8,808 nt of DNA. Origin: an uncultured Chromatiaceae bacterium (GTDB taxonomy: Bacteria; Pseudomonadota; Gammaproteobacteria; Enterobacterales; Alteromonadaceae). Made by a program: the position numbers and the translations under genes. Below are positions 1 to 6,318 of this stretch, in pieces (position 1 is the first letter of the stretch; each line of letters opens with the position of its first letter). The stretch lies in the NCBI GenBank assembly GCA_946481195.1, contig CAMLNG010000132.1, positions 1 to 8,808 of the forward strand. Direction: 5' to 3'. The notes beneath the pieces are model-generated. The model did no database searches. It saw only the letters and a list, made by a program, of their open reading frames with translations, and was not told the origin of the DNA.

Positions 1-612
1 GTACGTCGCAAGGGATTACGCCAGTTGCTGGCGTTTGAAGAAGAGCTGCAAATTGTCGCAGAGGCCAGCTCCGGTGCTGAAGCTATCGCCCTGGCTAATG
101 AGCTGGACCCGGATTTAATCATCCTTGATTTAAACATGCAGGGCATGGATGGCCATCAGACGCTGAAAAAATTACGCGATGATGGCGTCACTTCCCGCAT
201 TGTGATGCTGACGGTATCGGATTCAAATGAAGATGTAATTAAAGCAATCAGTCTGGGCGCTGATGGGTATTTGTTGAAGGACTCAGATCCTGATGAATTG
301 CTCGAACAGATTAAAAAAGCGGTGCATGGTAAAATGGTACTCAGTGAGGCAGTTAATGCTGCACTTGCGGATGCGATTCGCCGGCCAGTTGAGAAACCAG
401 CAACAGATTTGGGTCAATTGACCAATCGGGAGCATGAGATTCTAGAACTGATAGCAAAAGGACGTAGCAATAAACTAATAGCCCGTGAGCTCGACATTTC
501 TGATGGCACCGTCAAAGTTCATGTGAAACACTTGTTGAAGAAACTGAATTTACGCTCACGTGTAGAAGCTGCAGTCTGGATGGTAAATTTTCAGGGCAAA
601 AAAGGTAGCTAG
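1..612 (+). CDS. narL: NarL-family nitrate/nitrite response regulator (5' end cut off by the window)
   Basis: This is the DNA-binding response regulator of a nitrate/nitrite two-component system, acting in the cytoplasm as a phosphorylation-dependent transcription factor. The frame is open from base 1, so the true start and the first acidic residues of the receiver lie upstream. The receiver domain spans about 1-330: the phospho-acceptor Asp is codon 127-129 (in LDLNM) and the conserved Lys is codon 277-279 (in GYLLKD). A LuxR/NarL-type helix-turn-helix follows at about 418-594, starting LTNREHEIL and including NKLIARELDIS and GTVKVHVKHLLKKL. From memory, residue-by-residue similarity to E. 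coli NarL is high, especially in the DNA-binding helix and the ending SRVEAAVW. An oddity is that the nearly invariant Pro after the DxxM segment is Gln here (codon 139-141). It lies 6 bases before moeA and is probably cotranscribed with it. A partner sensor (NarX/NarQ) would be expected upstream. NarP or another NarL paralogue is the main alternative. Confidence 0.85.
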   Translation, partial: VRRKGLRQLLAFEEELQIVAEASSGAEAIALANELDPDLIILDLNMQGMDGHQTLKKLRDDGVTSRIVMLTVSDSNEDVIKAISLGADGYLLKDSDPDELLEQIKKAVHGKMVLSEAVNAALADAIRRPVEKPATDLGQLTNREHEILELIAKGRSNKLIARELDISDGTVKVHVKHLLKKLNLRSRVEAAVWMVNFQGKKGS

Positions 613-618
613 AACTTG

Positions 619-1908
619 ATGACCAACACCATGCAACCTAAAGTTGGGTTGCTGCCGCTTCCTGAGGCGCAACAACGTTTATTAACCGTAATCCGCAGCA
701 GAATGCAATTAACTGAGACCACCGTCAGTATTTTCTCAGCATTAGACCGCACGCTTGCTGCGGACGTGTTTTCACCTATAGCAGTCCCTACAGCGACTAA
801 CTCAGCGATGGACGGTTACGCATTGCGTTTTGCCGATGTGATGTTAAACACAGAACAACGCTGGCAGGTGGCTGGACAGAGTCTGGCCGGCCATCCGTTT
901 GACGGTGAGGTTCCGCCTGGGGCTTGTATTCGGATCACAACCGGCGCTGTGGTGCCGGCAGATCTGGATACCGTGGTGATGCAAGAGGATACACAGTGGG
1001 CCGGGGATGACGAGACGGCGCTTTTCATTAAACGACGACCGATAGCCGGGCAGCATATCCGTTTATGCGGCAGCGAATTAGAAATTGGTCAGTTAGTGCT
1101 GCAACAGGGCACGGTGTTAGGCCCATTGCAACTTGGTTTACTGGCGACTTTAGGGATTGCGCAGGTTTCTGTTTATCAACAGGTTCGGGTCGGCGTGTTA
1201 TCCAGCGGCGATGAGTTAAAACAGCCGGGAGAATTGCTGCAGGATGGCGATTTGTTTGACAGCAACCGAATTATGCTGCTGTCCGTACTAAGACGGTTTG
1301 GCTGTGATGTAGTCGATTTAGGCTGGGTGCGGGATGATCCGCAGGCGCTGCGGTCTTTGCTGCAAAATGCCGCCGATTCTGTCGATGTGATAGTCTCAAG
1401 TGGTGGTGTATCGGTGGGCGATGCTGATTATACCCGTCAGGTGCTCAGCGAACTGGGGCAAATGGATTTCTGGCAGGTTGCCATCAAGCCAGGCAAACCT
1501 TTCGCTTTTGGCTGGCTGAACCGGTCTGATACCGAATGTCACGATCAAATCCCGCCAGTTTGGTTATTCGGCCTGCCTGGCAACCCGGTTTCTGCTGCGG
1601 TCACCTGTGAGCAACTACTGATACCGGCGCTGCAATTATTAAGTGGTCAACAAGTTCAAAAACCGGTGTTGTGGCCGGCGAAAACGGTGCAGGGCTTGCG
1701 GAAAAAGCCGGGCCGGCTTGATATGCAGCGTGTTTGTTTACAGTTCACTGCTGACGGCATCAAAGCGGAGTCTGTAGGGACTGACAGTTCAGGGATGTTG
1801 AGTTCGATGATGTTTGCCGATGCTTTGACGTGGCTTGAACAACAACGCAGTGATGTGGCGCCAGGCGAGGACATCTGGGTACAGCCTAAAAGTTGCTGGT
1901 GGCGTTAA
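619..1908 (+). CDS. moeA: Molybdopterin molybdotransferase (molybdenum insertase) MoeA
   Basis: MoeA inserts molybdate into adenylylated molybdopterin, the last step of Moco synthesis before nucleotide addition. The protein is about 429 residues, close to the usual 400-420. Family motifs appear in order: NSAMDGYALR near residues 61-70 (Asp equivalent to E. coli Asp59), RITTGAVVP near 105-113, the MoCF_biosynth-type core with SSGDELKQPGE near 195-205, SSGGVSVGDADYT near 260-272, AIKPGKPFAFG near 288-298, and LFGLPGNPVSAA near 317-327. ATG at 619 is chosen as start. TTG at 616 in the same frame is possible, and the only Shine-Dalgarno-like bases (AAGG, 602-605) suit the TTG slightly better. ATG at 631 lacks an upstream site. 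The gene starts 6 bases after the narL stop, implying cotranscription, and ends just before a strong terminator. Unlike the other Moco genes here it is on the plus strand. The Lys that I recall as E. coli Lys275 appears to be Gln (near residue 286), while the next Lys (AIK) is kept. Confidence 0.95.
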   Translation: MTNTMQPKVGLLPLPEAQQRLLTVIRSRMQLTETTVSIFSALDRTLAADVFSPIAVPTATNSAMDGYALRFADVMLNTEQRWQVAGQSLAGHPFDGEVPPGACIRITTGAVVPADLDTVVMQEDTQWAGDDETALFIKRRPIAGQHIRLCGSELEIGQLVLQQGTVLGPLQLGLLATLGIAQVSVYQQVRVGVLSSGDELKQPGELLQDGDLFDSNRIMLLSVLRRFGCDVVDLGWVRDDPQALRSLLQNAADSVDVIVSSGGVSVGDADYTRQVLSELGQMDFWQVAIKPGKPFAFGWLNRSDTECHDQIPPVWLFGLPGNPVSAAVTCEQLLIPALQLLSGQQVQKPVLWPAKTVQGLRKKPGRLDMQRVCLQFTADGIKAESVGTDSSGMLSSMMFADALTWLEQQRSDVAPGEDIWVQPKSCWWR

Positions 1909-1944
1909 CCGCAAAACGCATTAACGTTCAGGGATACTCCTTTT

Positions 1945-1968
1945 GCGCCGCGGACAGCGGCGTTTTTA
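1945..1968 (+). terminator. Rho-independent terminator of the narL-moeA unit
   Basis: A perfect 6-bp GC-only stem (CGCCGC at 1946-1951 pairs with GCGGCG at 1957-1962) closes a 5-base GGACA loop. It is followed directly by five T residues (1963-1967) and then ATT. It starts 37 bases after the moeA stop and separates narL-moeA from the decarboxylase gene. Seen directly; a textbook intrinsic terminator for plus-strand transcription. Confidence 0.88.
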
Positions 1969-2017
1969 TTGATGTAGCGCAAAGCCAGCGGCTGTTGTCA
2001 CTGCACAATAGCACGCA
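1969..2017 (+). promoter_or_regulatory. Possible FNR-type (class II) promoter for the decarboxylase gene
   Basis: TTGATGTAGCGCAA at 1969-1982 matches the FNR consensus TTGAT-N4-ATCAA at 8 of 10 defined positions (left half perfect, right half CGCAA). Its centre is at 1975.5. A -10-like CACAAT (4 of 6 matches) lies at 2004-2009, the position expected if the FNR site is centred near -41.5 and transcription starts near 2016-2017. No good -35 box fits that -10, as is usual for class II activator-dependent promoters. This is inference from spacing only. An alternative is TTGTCA (1995-2000) with an AT-rich -10 near 2019-2024, but that would start transcription inside the ribosome-binding site. Confidence 0.3.
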
Positions 2018-2027
2018 ATTTTATTGC

Positions 2028-2031
2028 GGAG
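2028..2031 (+). promoter_or_regulatory. Ribosome-binding site that fixes the decarboxylase start
   Basis: GGAG at 2028-2031, within GCGGAGCG, lies 7 bases before the ATG at 2039. This supports ATG 2039 over the in-frame TTG at 2024, which would put the Shine-Dalgarno inside the coding sequence. Confidence 0.75.
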
Positions 2032-2038
2032 CGCAACA

Positions 2039-3724
2039 ATGATTCTGGCAGACCTGTTACAGCGGCAACTCAGTGACAACGGCATCTACGACCTTTATAC
2101 CATTCCCGGCGACTTTATTCTGCCGTGGTTGGGGGCGCTGGAGTCGGGGCAACGGCAACAAGCAAAGCCACTGCGGCTGATCCAGCTCAGTCATGAACCC
2201 TCAGCGGTCTATGCCGCCGATGCGGCGGCGCGCTGGCGTAATGCGCCTTCTGCGGTGATGCTGACCTATGGAGCAGGCGCTCTGAATGCGGTGAATGCGA
2301 TTGCCCAGGCCTACATGGAATTTGTGCCACTGCTGGTGTTTGCCGGCTATCCATCGCAGCAGGAAGTAGCCTCTGGTTTATTGCTACATCATCAGGTAAG
2401 TGATCTTGACGCGCAGCGAAGAATTTTAACTGAAGTCACCTGCGGGCAATGCCGGCTCGATGATCCCGCAACGGCAGTTCAGCAGCTTACTGAGGTGATT
2501 CAACGGGCAATAGCTGAAAGTAGACCGGTATTGATAGAACTGCCCCGCGATATGGCAACAGTGGAAGTTTTGGATCCTGCGCAAAAGCCTGAACCTTGCA
2601 TCACGCCGGCCGCGGCGAAACGGCAAGATTGCAGCGTTGCACGCGACCAACTGGCGCAATGCTGTAAAGCAATGGCGATGGCCGCGAAAACCCCCTGTTT
2701 ATTGGTCGACGTCAAAGCAAAGCGTTTTGGCTTTGACCATGCAGTCGCCAAATTAGCAGAGCGCTGCGGGCTTCCGGCGTTGACGACGTTATTGGGGCGT
2801 GGTGTGTTAGATATCAGTGCCGCCAGTTACAAAGGCGTATACAGCGGGGCGAAGGAAGACCCGGTATTACCTTGGCTGTTGCAATCTGACTTGTTAATTT
2901 GTGCCGGTGTGATTCGTTCTGACAGTAACTTTGCTGCACATCCAAGCCTTTTGGCCGGCAGACCTGTGCTGTGGGTGGATGAGCAGCAAACTCAATTGCC
3001 AGATGGCCAAGTCATTAAATTACCTGCGGTTGAGGTGTTCGCCGCACTGCAACATGCTTTTACTGCTTTGGCTGAGGTAAAACCACAGGTACAGATTCCC
3101 ACTGACTCCAGTGAAAATGCCTGCAAGTCAGCATCAGCACAAAACGGACAATCAGCGGAAGTCTGGCGTTCTGACACGCTGGTAAATCGCCTGCATCAGT
3201 TGTTAAGTCAACAAACGCATACCTATCCTTTTGTTGTAGACATCGGTGACTGTTTGTTTGCCGCCTTATCAGCAAATCCCTCTAAGCTACTAGCTCCAGC
3301 ATTCTATGCCTCGATGGGTTTTGCCGTGCCTGCTGCGCTTGGTGTGCAGTTAAGTTCCGGTTTACGTCCGATAGTGCTGGTCGGTGATGGCGCATTTCAG
3401 ATGACCGGGCTGGAGCTTGGCCATTGCCAGCGGTATGGGCTGAATCCGATCGTCATAGTACTGAACAATCAAAGTTGGGGCATGATTAAAGCCTTTGCAC
3501 CCGAGCTGGCAGCTTCCGGACTAGCGGGCTGGCAATATGCCGCGCTTGGCAGAGCTATGGGTTGTGGTGCCAGTCAAATCTGGAACCTGCACCAGTTTGA
3601 TGGCGCGTTGGCGGACGCAGTGGCGGATACACGCAGGCCTCGGTTGATTGAAGTGATGCTGCCACAGCACAGCTACAGTGAGACTCTGGCGAGTTTTCAG
3701 CGCGGACTTTGTAGTGGTGCATAA
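2039..3724 (+). CDS. Thiamine-diphosphate 2-oxoacid decarboxylase, Azospirillum phenylpyruvate/indolepyruvate decarboxylase type
   Basis: Predicted cytoplasmic enzyme that decarboxylates an aromatic or branched 2-oxoacid (phenylpyruvate, indole-3-pyruvate or similar) to the aldehyde. It has 561 residues, the usual PDC/IPDC size, with three domains. The N-terminal pyrimidine-binding domain (about 1-175) has IPGDFILP at 22-29, the ThDP-activating Glu53 in SHEPSAV, and the active-site double His 117-118 in LLLHHQ. The central domain spans about 205-345. The C-terminal diphosphate-binding domain (about 375-561) has GDGAF starting at 449 and the Mg-ligand Asn477 in VLNNQSW. The HH pair argues for a decarboxylase over acetolactate synthase or benzoylformate decarboxylase. 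SHEP, YGAGA, LLLHHQ, the CRLDDPA segment and the C-terminal LIEVMLP..SYSETLASF recall Azospirillum brasilense PPDC (gene ipdC). The Glu of classical PDCs after the NN motif (Glu473 in Zymomonas) appears to be Ile483; from memory A. brasilense PPDC has Leu there. The protein is unusually cysteine-rich (14 Cys, including CGQC at 135-138). It is probably monocistronic: a terminator precedes it and the downstream gene converges. Substrate is unproven. Confidence 0.85.
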   Translation: MILADLLQRQLSDNGIYDLYTIPGDFILPWLGALESGQRQQAKPLRLIQLSHEPSAVYAADAAARWRNAPSAVMLTYGAGALNAVNAIAQAYMEFVPLLVFAGYPSQQEVASGLLLHHQVSDLDAQRRILTEVTCGQCRLDDPATAVQQLTEVIQRAIAESRPVLIELPRDMATVEVLDPAQKPEPCITPAAAKRQDCSVARDQLAQCCKAMAMAAKTPCLLVDVKAKRFGFDHAVAKLAERCGLPALTTLLGRGVLDISAASYKGVYSGAKEDPVLPWLLQSDLLICAGVIRSDSNFAAHPSLLAGRPVLWVDEQQTQLPDGQVIKLPAVEVFAALQHAFTALAEVKPQVQIPTDSSENACKSASAQNGQSAEVWRSDTLVNRLHQLLSQQTHTYPFVVDIGDCLFAALSANPSKLLAPAFYASMGFAVPAALGVQLSSGLRPIVLVGDGAFQMTGLELGHCQRYGLNPIVIVLNNQSWGMIKAFAPELAASGLAGWQYAALGRAMGCGASQIWNLHQFDGALADAVADTRRPRLIEVMLPQHSYSETLASFQRGLCSGA

Positions 3725-3746
3725 CTCGATTGCCTGATGATGGCGC

Positions 3747-4820
3747 TCAACGGATAGCGATAGCTTTGACCAGCGCAATCACGGGTTTACCTACTGTGAG
3801 GTTGAGCTGTGCGGCAGCATAAGGCGTAATTTCAGCCTGTAAAAGCTGGCCATCGGCCAATTGCAGTTGGATTAGGAATTGCTGACGGTAAGGTATTATG
3901 TTGATGATTTGTGCTGGTAACTGATTTTGGATCGACAAATCTGCGATTGGTGAAAGAGCCAGACTCACGTCTTTGGCCCGAATACTGAGTCTGATCTGAC
4001 CTTGCGACGTTGGAATTGGAGCCGTGCAATCTCCCAGCCAAAGACAACAAGCGTTGCTGAGAACTGGAATCCGCCCCCAGCTGTCTTTTTCAGCCGGTAC
4101 CCCGAAAAACAAAGAGATGATGTCGGAACCATCAAACAAAGGATTATTTGAGTTTGCCAATGCAGCAGTGAGACTGGATTGTTCTGTGATTTGACCGGCA
4201 TCCATCAAAACTAGCTGGTCTGCAAGTTTTTCAACCTCCCGGCTGTCGTGCGAGACAAAAAACAGCGGAATACCGGTTTCATCAACCAGGGTCCGGATAT
4301 AGGGCAGTATCGCCGTTTTACTCTGATTGTCCAAGGCCGCGAAGGGTTCATCTAACAGCAACAATTGGGGATTCGCCAGCAAGGCCCTGCCAAGAGCCAA
4401 GCGTTGTTGTTGCCCACCGGACAGGCTGGCTAACGGTTGCCTCAGTAATGGTTGCAGTTCAAGCATCCTGATGACGTCTGCAGGCATTAACCGGCGTAGG
4501 TCTGGCGGTACGCGCTGAAAACCATATAAAAGATTCTGCTCTGTGGATAAGTGAGGTAATAATCCGCTTTGCTGAAAGACCAGACCAATGCGGCGTCGAT
4601 GCAGCGGGACAAAATTTTGCTGGTGTTGCCAGGGTTGGTCGGCAAACATGACCGTTGCATCAGGGACGATCTCGAGGCCTGCTATCAGTCGCAGTAAACT
4701 GCTTTTGCCACAGCCTGATCTGCCGAACAATGCGGTGATGCCGCTGGCAGGCAAAGTGGTATCGATGTTCAGATTGAAGTGATGTCTTTGCCAGTGCGCT
4801 TTTATCCGTAATGCCGTCAT
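3747..4820 (-). CDS. modC: Molybdate ABC transporter ATP-binding protein ModC
   Basis: Cytoplasmic ATPase of the ModABC molybdate importer, 357 residues, close to E. coli ModC. The ABC domain (about 1-230) shows Walker A GRSGCGKS at 33-40, the Q-loop FQQ at 82-84, the signature LSGGQQQR at 133-140, Walker B LLLLDEP at 153-159, the D-loop Asp164 (ALD) and the H-loop His191 (FVSHD). The C-terminal third (about 275-357) carries IRAKDVSLA followed by a single TOBE/Mop-like molybdate-binding domain, which distinguishes ModC from most other ABC ATPases and is associated with feedback inhibition by molybdate in some ModC proteins. The start ATG overlaps the modB stop by one base (TGATG), with GGGAG a few bases upstream inside modB. 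It is the last gene of the leftward operon. Its stop lies 22 bases from the stop of the convergent decarboxylase gene, with no obvious terminator. Confidence 0.95.
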   Translation of the reverse strand: MTALRIKAHWQRHHFNLNIDTTLPASGITALFGRSGCGKSSLLRLIAGLEIVPDATVMFADQPWQHQQNFVPLHRRRIGLVFQQSGLLPHLSTEQNLLYGFQRVPPDLRRLMPADVIRMLELQPLLRQPLASLSGGQQQRLALGRALLANPQLLLLDEPFAALDNQSKTAILPYIRTLVDETGIPLFFVSHDSREVEKLADQLVLMDAGQITEQSSLTAALANSNNPLFDGSDIISLFFGVPAEKDSWGRIPVLSNACCLWLGDCTAPIPTSQGQIRLSIRAKDVSLALSPIADLSIQNQLPAQIINIIPYRQQFLIQLQLADGQLLQAEITPYAAAQLNLTVGKPVIALVKAIAIR

Positions 4821-5521
4821 CAGAGACTCCCGATTTTGCGACGAGCACCGTAAACCACAAAAAGCACCACAAACGAAAACAGCAATAACAACAATGAAAG
4901 CTGCTGCGCCGCCGCATAGTTCATGGCCTCTGCATGATCATAGATGGCGATAGACAACACTTTGGTCTGGCCCGGAATACTGCCACCTAACATCAGGATC
5001 ACGCCAAATTCGCCAAGGGTATGGGCAAAACTCAGCGTCGCCGCGACGATAAACCCACCACGGCACAAAGGCAGGATCACAGTAAAAAACCGGTCTAGCG
5101 GGCCAGCGCCCAGGCTTGCTGCAATCTCAACCGGCTGACGGCCCAGCTGCTCAAATGCCTGTTGCAAAGGCTGCACGGCAAATGGCAACGAATACAGCAC
5201 CGACGCAAGCAATATACCCGAAAAGGAAAATGCCAGATGCTGCAACCCCAGTTGTTGCAGTGTGTTGCCAACAACGCCTTGCGGGCCAAGTAACAACAGC
5301 AAATAAAACCCAAGCACTGTGGGTGGGAGGACTAAAGGCAGAGCAACAACTGTTTGCACCAAAGTCCGCAACCAATAACTAAAAGCGGATAAGCCACGTC
5401 GTTCGCCAGCCAGCCACCAGGCTAATGGTGTCGCAAGCACTAACAGCAGCAGCATTGTGTAAAAAGCAAGTGTCAGGGTCAGCTGAATTGCTTGCCAATC
5501 TGCTGCAGTTAGCGCTGTCAT
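4820..5521 (-). CDS. modB: Molybdate ABC transporter permease ModB
   Basis: Inner-membrane permease of the ModABC molybdate importer, 233 residues (E. coli ModB is similar in size). About five hydrophobic segments are visible, near residues 15-38, 55-79, 98-120, 156-180 and 208-225. The cytoplasmic EAA-like coupling loop that contacts ModC is at about 132-155 (EIAASLGAG, then FFTVILPLCRGG). The following AHTLGEFGVILMLGG and the IPGQTKVLSIAIYDHAEA segment are characteristic of ModB. The start ATG overlaps the modA stop in an ATGA tetranucleotide, and the stop overlaps the modC start (TGATG), so translational coupling is likely. An AAGGCGG-like Shine-Dalgarno lies within the end of modA. Confidence 0.95.
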   Translation of the reverse strand: MTALTAADWQAIQLTLTLAFYTMLLLLVLATPLAWWLAGERRGLSAFSYWLRTLVQTVVALPLVLPPTVLGFYLLLLLGPQGVVGNTLQQLGLQHLAFSFSGILLASVLYSLPFAVQPLQQAFEQLGRQPVEIAASLGAGPLDRFFTVILPLCRGGFIVAATLSFAHTLGEFGVILMLGGSIPGQTKVLSIAIYDHAEAMNYAAAQQLSLLLLLFSFVVLFVVYGARRKIGSL

Positions 5522-6318
5522 TCAGCCGCCTTTTGTGTTGGCTCAGGTAGCTCAAACCCATAGTTCGCCAAAGTTTGCTGTGCTTTAGCGGTGCGCATAA
5601 ATTGAACCAGAAGCCGCGCCGATGGTTTTTCGGCGCCCGTCTTGGTTAAGGCGTAACTTTGCAGCAGCGGTTGGTGGGTGGAAGCATCGAGAAGTTGATA
5701 ATGCGCCGCTGTGTCTGGAGTTAACCGCTGATTTTTCACCAATGACAGCGCGATGATCGCCACGTCTGCAGCGCCACTTTGCGCTAATTGTGCAGTTTGC
5801 GCGATGTTTTCGCCGTAAACCAATTTATGTTCCAGTTGTGACCATACCCCGGCAGTTACCAGACTTTGGCGGGCTCTTTCGCCATATGGCGCATGAAGAG
5901 GCTGCGCAATAGCGATTTTTAGATACTTATCCGCGGTCAGCGCTGACAGCGCGACGCCGCGCATATCATGCTGCGGACTCCAAAGCACCAAACGACCGCG
6001 TGCATAAACGGTTCCCGCGTCAGTGGTGAAATTTCCGCGAAAAAGCTCTTGAGTGAAATGCTGATCTGCTGAAAAAAACATATCAAATGGTGCGCCCTGG
6101 CGGATCTGATTGCTGATTTTTCCCGACGAACCATAAATCACCTGAACCGATACTCCAGTGAGGTTCTGCGCATATTTCGCTTTAAAATCACGCAGAACGT
6201 CTTCCAGCGCAAAACGCAGATCTGACGCTGCGGCGATAAAGAGCTTGTCTTGCGCAGAAACACTGCTCCAGATACCACTGAATATCAGGACAAACACCAG
6301 ACGCAGCAATAGGTTCAT
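5518..6318 (-). CDS. modA: Periplasmic molybdate-binding protein ModA
   Basis: Substrate-binding subunit of ModABC; captures molybdate (and probably tungstate) in the periplasm. The 266-residue protein begins with a Sec signal peptide: basic Arg6, a hydrophobic run at about 7-19, and a probable cleavage site after SVSA (22/23). Ligand-binding signatures follow: AAASDL at 29-34, YGSSGK at 62-67 (Ser residues contact the oxyanion), PFDMFFSAD at 78-85, APYG at 143-146, and the ENIAQTAQLAQSGAADVA segment near 170-187. The AAASDL and YGSSGK pattern looks more like the Azotobacter ModA type than E. coli ModA (from memory). Start is ambiguous: ATG at 6318 overlaps the moaE stop as TGATG, and the adjacent in-frame GTG at 6321 makes a GTGA overlap with a slightly better-spaced GGGAG (8 against 11 bases). 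The mature protein is unaffected. The gene is directly coupled to moaE upstream and modB downstream. Confidence 0.94.
   Translation of the reverse strand: MNLLLRLVFVLIFSGIWSSVSAQDKLFIAAASDLRFALEDVLRDFKAKYAQNLTGVSVQVIYGSSGKISNQIRQGAPFDMFFSADQHFTQELFRGNFTTDAGTVYARGRLVLWSPQHDMRGVALSALTADKYLKIAIAQPLHAPYGERARQSLVTAGVWSQLEHKLVYGENIAQTAQLAQSGAADVAIIALSLVKNQRLTPDTAAHYQLLDASTHQPLLQSYALTKTGAEKPSARLLVQFMRTAKAQQTLANYGFELPEPTQKAAE

Noticed and set aside
1903..1926. Inverted repeat CGTTAA / TTAACG with a 12-base spacer spanning the moeA stop
   Set aside because: Only 6 bp, AT-rich and with a long loop; unlikely to be a stable hairpin, and the real terminator is 20 bases further on. An operator role cannot be supported.
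1995..2024. Sigma70 promoter with TTGTCA at 1995-2000 and an AT-rich -10 near 2019-2024
   Set aside because: The -35 is good, but the start would fall at about 2030, inside the ribosome-binding site. Kept only as an alternative to the FNR-like promoter.
2024..2038. Earlier in-frame TTG start for the decarboxylase
   Set aside because: It would place the clear GGAG ribosome-binding site inside the coding sequence; ATG 2039 has ideal spacing and matches the family N-terminus.
3521..3778. 85-codon minus-strand open frame over the end of the decarboxylase and modC
   Set aside because: No family resemblance; overlaps two confident genes; composition typical of an antisense shadow.
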